Part shown: piece after piece, positions 60,979 through 64,000 of the stretch
Numbering within the stretch: position 1 is the first letter of the stretch
Layout: each line of letters begins with the position of its first letter
Source: Methylophilus sp. 5
GTDB taxonomy: Bacteria > Pseudomonadota > Gammaproteobacteria > Burkholderiales > Methylophilaceae
Direction: 5' to 3'
Assembly: GCF_000515275.1 (NCBI RefSeq)
Contig: NZ_KI911560.1
Coordinates: 2,654,024-2,718,023, forward strand
Length of the DNA stretch: 64,000 nt
Notes under the pieces: model-generated
The model's input: only the letters and a program-made list of their open reading frames with translations
The model's database searches: none
Told to the model about the DNA's origin: nothing
Translations under genes and position numbers: made by a program

Positions 60979-61406
60979 AACAGTGTATTAAGCAACAGTA
61001 TTAACACACAGCAAGTGGTGACGGGGAGCTCTGACAGGCTCCCCGTTTTGCATTTTTAAATTAATATTTAATAACATATTAATACATTCCTTTTTGCTGA
61101 TTTGAAACAGCAGTCCACAATCTAAGATGTAAAACCATCTGTTAAGTATGGTTATCGCAACGACGCAATAACCATGGAGATACGCTATGGTTGAGTAAAT
61201 ATGGGCTCAACCGTAGCCTTGCCAGCAGGCAGGAAAAATACAACATGATCTGATGGTTAAGGTGTATGCAGCGGCGTGTACACAACTGGCCAGCCACTGG
61301 GCTGGTGTGAGACTCAACCTGGTGTGACGGTGTATTTTTTGTTCCCTCTGCGCTTAATCGAGCGATGGATATTCGATTAAATGTGTAATCAATGAGGTTG
61401 TCAGTG
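60979..61406 (+). promoter_or_regulatory. Leader region of receptor 3 with several hairpins
   Basis: 428 bases without a gene. After the receptor 2 terminator (61021-61049) come a possible promoter (TTGAAA 61102-61107, TAAGAT 61123-61128, 15-base spacer), an 8-bp hairpin ATGGTTAT/ATAACCAT (61148-61175), a 12-bp hairpin (61184-61195 with 61206-61217, one G-U), a small TGCC/TGGCA-type stem (TGCC 61220-61223, GGCA 61228-61231) and CCAGCC/GGCTGG (61290-61305). No recognised riboswitch core. Confidence 0.45.
61021..61049 (+). terminator. Intrinsic terminator of receptor 2
   Basis: ACGGGGAGC / GCTCCCCGT (8-base loop) then TTTT. Confidence 0.85.
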
Positions 61407-64000
61407 ATGCTTAATAAATTATCTATAACAAAAAAACTGGTTTTAATGGCGTGTGTCGCACTGGTGCCATTGGCGTATTTATCCACGGTGAATGTGCTCA
61501 AAACGCAGGCAGACATTAAAACCACCACGGCCGAAATTGACGGCATTGCATTAATCTCTCCATTGATCGTCATGATGGACGATATGCAAAAGCATAGAGG
61601 GCTGTTAAATAGTTATCTGTCTGGAAACACCGCCCAAAAAAGCAAAATTTTAGAGGTTGAAGCAGCGTTGGCCGATGATATCCAACGCATACAAGTCTCG
61701 CATGACGCCACGCAACTGGTGAGTCACACTGACCCGGTGTGGCTCACTTTTTCAGAAAAATGGCAAAAGAACCTGGCGGCCTATGATGCGTTAAAACTTG
61801 AGTCGCTGACCATGACTAAAGAAGCAAGCTTTGCTGCGCATACCACCATCATTGGCTTTCTGATCGAGTCTATCGTCATTAAGGCCGATATCAGCGGGCT
61901 GACGCTGGACCCTGCCGAAGAGTCTTATTACCTGATGGATACCGCGGTGCTTAAAACACCGGCATTAACCGAGTCGATTGCTGAAATCCGCGGCTACGGT
62001 GTCGGTATTCTGGCAAAAAAGACCATGTCGGATCTCGAGCGCGCCAAACTCGAAGGCGTGATGACCACCATTACGCATACGCGTGAGCGGATTAAACATA
62101 ACGTGAATGTCTTGTCGCGTTACCCTAATCAATATGTGGATGAAAACATACAACCTTTGTTGCATGCCACAGAGCAAGTAAAACAGCTGCTTGATCGTGC
62201 CATTATCCAGAATCCGGCGCTCGATTACGATCCACAACAATATTTTGATGAGTCCAGCACGCTGGTCAAGGCGTCTTACCAAAGTTATGACGGGCTGATT
62301 CAAAAGCTTAAAAGCCTGTTGACTGACCGGGTGTCGCAACAAAAAAACCAGCTGTATGTCACTTTGGCCATCACCATACTCGGCTTGGCTTTTATCTTGT
62401 GGGTGGTTTACCTGGTTTCGCGTGACATTGTTGGCAAGTCTAATATTGCGCGCCAAATGATGACTGACCTGGTGCAAGGCAATATTCGGGTGTCAGAAAC
62501 CAGCATAGACCCGTATGATGAGCTTGATCAGGTCATTATTTCTGCTGCATTGCTCAACCAGACCATTTATCAACTGGTACACGAGACCAAAACACTGGCC
62601 AACTCGGCCGCAGATGGCAACCTGCAGGCAAGAGGCAACAGCGCCAAGTTTGAGGGCGAATTCAGAGTGCTGGTGGATAGCATTAACCACACTTTGGATG
62701 GCGTAGTACTGCCGTTAAATGTAGCCGCACAATACGTGGATGATATTGCGCATGGCAGAATTCCGGCCAAAATTACGGCAGCCTACCAAGGCGACTTTAA
62801 TACCATTAAATACAACTTAAATCAGTGTATTGATGTGATACAGGCACTGGTGGCGGATGCCAATCTATTATCCAGCGCCGCCATTAACGGCCGCTTAAGC
62901 ACGCGTGCTGACGCGAGCAAGCACCAGGGTGATTTCCGTGCGATTGTTGAAGGCATGAACAGCACACTGGATGCGGTGGTAAAACCGTTGAACGTGACGT
63001 CAAGTTACCTGGACAACATTGCCAAAGGCATTATTCCTGCCAGTATTCAAGAGCAATACCAAGGGGATTACAGCCTGATCATTAACAACCTCAATACGTG
63101 TATTGCGGCGGTGAATGCTCTGGTGGCCGATGCCAATAAACTCGCCCTTGCCGCACAAGATGGACAGTTATCTACCCGTGCAGATATTAGTAAGCACAAC
63201 GGTGACTTCCGTAAAGTAATCGAAGGTCTCAATGGCACGCTGGATGCCGTGGTCAAACCACTGACCGTGACTTCTGAGTATCTGGATAACATTGCCAGAG
63301 GCCATATTCCAGCCACGATTTCAGAACATTATCCAGGCGACTACAGCCAGATCATTACCAACCTGAACACCAGCATTGAAGCCGTCAACGCCTTGGTAGC
63401 AGACACCAGCATGCTGGCAGAAGCGTCTAAAGAAGGCCGCATTACCGTGCGTGCTGACGTGGATAAGCACAATGGTGATTTCCGCAAGATTATCGAAGGT
63501 GTGAACAACACGCTGGACATGATTGTAGAACCGATTATTGCAGTTTCTGAAGCAGTAGAAACCATCACGACCGCAGCGAATGAGATCTCCAGTGGTAACT
63601 CTGACCTGTCAGCCCGTACCGAGCAACAGGCTTCTAGCCTGGAGCAAACCGCGGCCAGCATGGAAGAGCTAGCCTCTACCGTGAAACAAAACGCCGAGAA
63701 CGCCAAACAGGCCAACCAATTGGCGCTGACAGCGTCAGGCGTCGCGGTTAAAGGCGGTGAAGTTGTGAACGAAGTCGTTGCCACCATGAGTGCGATCAAC
63801 GAAAGTGCCAAAAAGATCGAAGACATCATCTCCGTGATTGACGGCATTGCGTTCCAGACTAATATTCTGGCCTTAAACGCCGCCGTAGAAGCAGCACGAG
63901 CAGGTGAGCAGGGCAGAGGCTTTGCGGTAGTGGCAGGTGAAGTGCGCAACCTGGCACAACGTTCAGCCAGTGCAGCCAAAGAGATCAAAGAACTGATCAC
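61407..64000 (+). CDS. Membrane chemoreceptor with tandem HAMP-like repeats (receptor 3, cut by right edge)
   Basis: Open from the ATG at 61407 (a GTG lies immediately before it) to the window edge, 864 complete codons, so no stop is seen. Starts [17 protein letters not shown]: first membrane segment about residues 10-28, a large periplasmic region containing [16 protein letters not shown], which recalls the motif of NIT-type sensors, and a second membrane segment at about 313-335. From residue 403 a 91-residue unit repeats four times (starting at 403, 494, 585, 676), each with a G-x-hydrophobic-x-x-RA-D pattern and YLDNIA-IPA sequences, a poly-HAMP array. The signalling domain follows with [20 protein letters not shown] near the edge. 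Weak GAGG ribosome binding site. Confidence 0.92.
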   Translation, partial: MLNKLSITKKLVLMACVALVPLAYLSTVNVLKTQADIKTTTAEIDGIALISPLIVMMDDMQKHRGLLNSYLSGNTAQKSKILEVEAALADDIQRIQVSHDATQLVSHTDPVWLTFSEKWQKNLAAYDALKLESLTMTKEASFAAHTTIIGFLIESIVIKADISGLTLDPAEESYYLMDTAVLKTPALTESIAEIRGYGVGILAKKTMSDLERAKLEGVMTTITHTRERIKHNVNVLSRYPNQYVDENIQPLLHATEQVKQLLDRAIIQNPALDYDPQQYFDESSTLVKASYQSYDGLIQKLKSLLTDRVSQQKNQLYVTLAITILGLAFILWVVYLVSRDIVGKSNIARQMMTDLVQGNIRVSETSIDPYDELDQVIISAALLNQTIYQLVHETKTLANSAADGNLQARGNSAKFEGEFRVLVDSINHTLDGVVLPLNVAAQYVDDIAHGRIPAKITAAYQGDFNTIKYNLNQCIDVIQALVADANLLSSAAINGRLSTRADASKHQGDFRAIVEGMNSTLDAVVKPLNVTSSYLDNIAKGIIPASIQEQYQGDYSLIINNLNTCIAAVNALVADANKLALAAQDGQLSTRADISKHNGDFRKVIEGLNGTLDAVVKPLTVTSEYLDNIARGHIPATISEHYPGDYSQIITNLNTSIEAVNALVADTSMLAEASKEGRITVRADVDKHNGDFRKIIEGVNNTLDMIVEPIIAVSEAVETITTAANEISSGNSDLSARTEQQASSLEQTAASMEELASTVKQNAENAKQANQLALTASGVAVKGGEVVNEVVATMSAINESAKKIEDIISVIDGIAFQTNILALNAAVEAARAGEQGRGFAVVAGEVRNLAQRSASAAKEIKELI
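62613..63533 (+). repeat. Four tandem 273-base (91-codon) poly-HAMP repeats in receptor 3
   Basis: Corresponding codons lie at 62613, 62886, 63159 and 63432, exactly 273 bases apart. The units are related but diverged; the middle ones are closest to each other. Confidence 0.85.
63544..64000 (+). repeat. 457-base direct repeat, copy 2 (in receptor 3)
   Basis: Copy 2 of the near-identical receptor segment; see 59681-60137. It reaches the window edge. Confidence 0.95.

Noticed and set aside
61100..61406. Possible c-di-GMP-I (GEMM) riboswitch before receptor 3
   Set aside because: The conserved core (GCACAGGGCAAACC and the GGNGGGACGCAAAGCC part) is not present; only generic hairpins are seen.
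61142..61573. A 143-codon frame on the minus strand opposite the start of receptor 3
   Set aside because: It overlaps the hairpin leader and the opposite strand of a clear chemoreceptor; no start signal and no family resemblance.
62613..63533. CRISPR-like repeat array
   Set aside because: The 273-base repeats lie in frame inside a coding sequence and encode HAMP-like units; no short identical repeats with unique spacers.
59681..64000. Insertion sequence as the cause of the duplicated segment
   Set aside because: No transposase, no terminal inverted repeats and the tract stays in frame inside two receptor genes.

Overview
The window reads as chromosomal DNA of a flagellated betaproteobacterium, most likely a methylotroph of the Methylophilaceae (Methylophilus/Methylotenera/Methylovorus type). 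This rests on gene order: clpX-lon-hup-tRNAs-ppiD, smc-zipA-ligA, an flhDC-controlled flagellar locus with flhBAFG-fliA-motCD, and a PEP-CTERM protein. The placement is an inference from synteny and protein flavour, since no marker gene such as 16S rRNA is present. I see no phage, insertion sequence or CRISPR array. Nearly all the DNA is coding, with sigma-70-like promoters and clear intrinsic terminators.

Layout. 1-6.5 kb: protein quality control and nucleoid genes (clpX 3' part, lon behind a good heat-shock-type promoter, hup, tRNA-Val, tRNA-Asp, ppiD). 6.5-14.6 kb, minus strand: a DUF1294 membrane protein, a VOC-fold protein, then an apparent mltD / oligopeptide-binding protein / two permeases / fabI run, with gloB upstream. 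14.7-20.2 kb, plus strand: a methyltransferase-like gene, rnhA, dnaQ and the dTDP-L-rhamnose operon rfbBACD. 20.2-22.9 kb: queD, a 57-residue acidic protein gene, a periplasmic glutathione peroxidase, tRNA-Ala, tRNA-Glu and queF. 22.9-33.5 kb: smc-zipA-ligA-TPR operon, a PEP-CTERM protein and msrPQ. 33.5-36.4 kb: a decayed DoxX-like fragment, a structured leader and a GGDEF/EVL protein.

36.4-64 kb is a motility and chemotaxis island. On the minus strand, flhB-flhA-flhF-flhG-like-fliA-motC-motD form one tight operon. Divergently come flhDC (the master regulator), a membrane-anchored methyltransferase, a PAS-PAS-GGDEF-EAL protein, motA-motB, cheZ-like, cheY, cheA, cheW and three large chemoreceptors. 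Two complete stator sets (MotAB and MotCD) and two c-di-GMP enzymes sit in the same locus, which suggests coordinated motility/sessility control. No cheR or cheB is inside the window.

The third chemoreceptor starts at 61407 and runs off the right edge. Its signalling region matches that of the second receptor with a single difference over 457 bases, pointing to recent gene conversion or duplication. Other points worth following: a 28-codon membrane-peptide gene with its own ribosome binding site and terminator between receptors 1 and 2 (57653-57739), two mutually exclusive hairpins upstream of flhDC, a structured leader before the GGDEF/EVL gene, and an FlhG-like protein whose nucleotide-binding motifs are destroyed.
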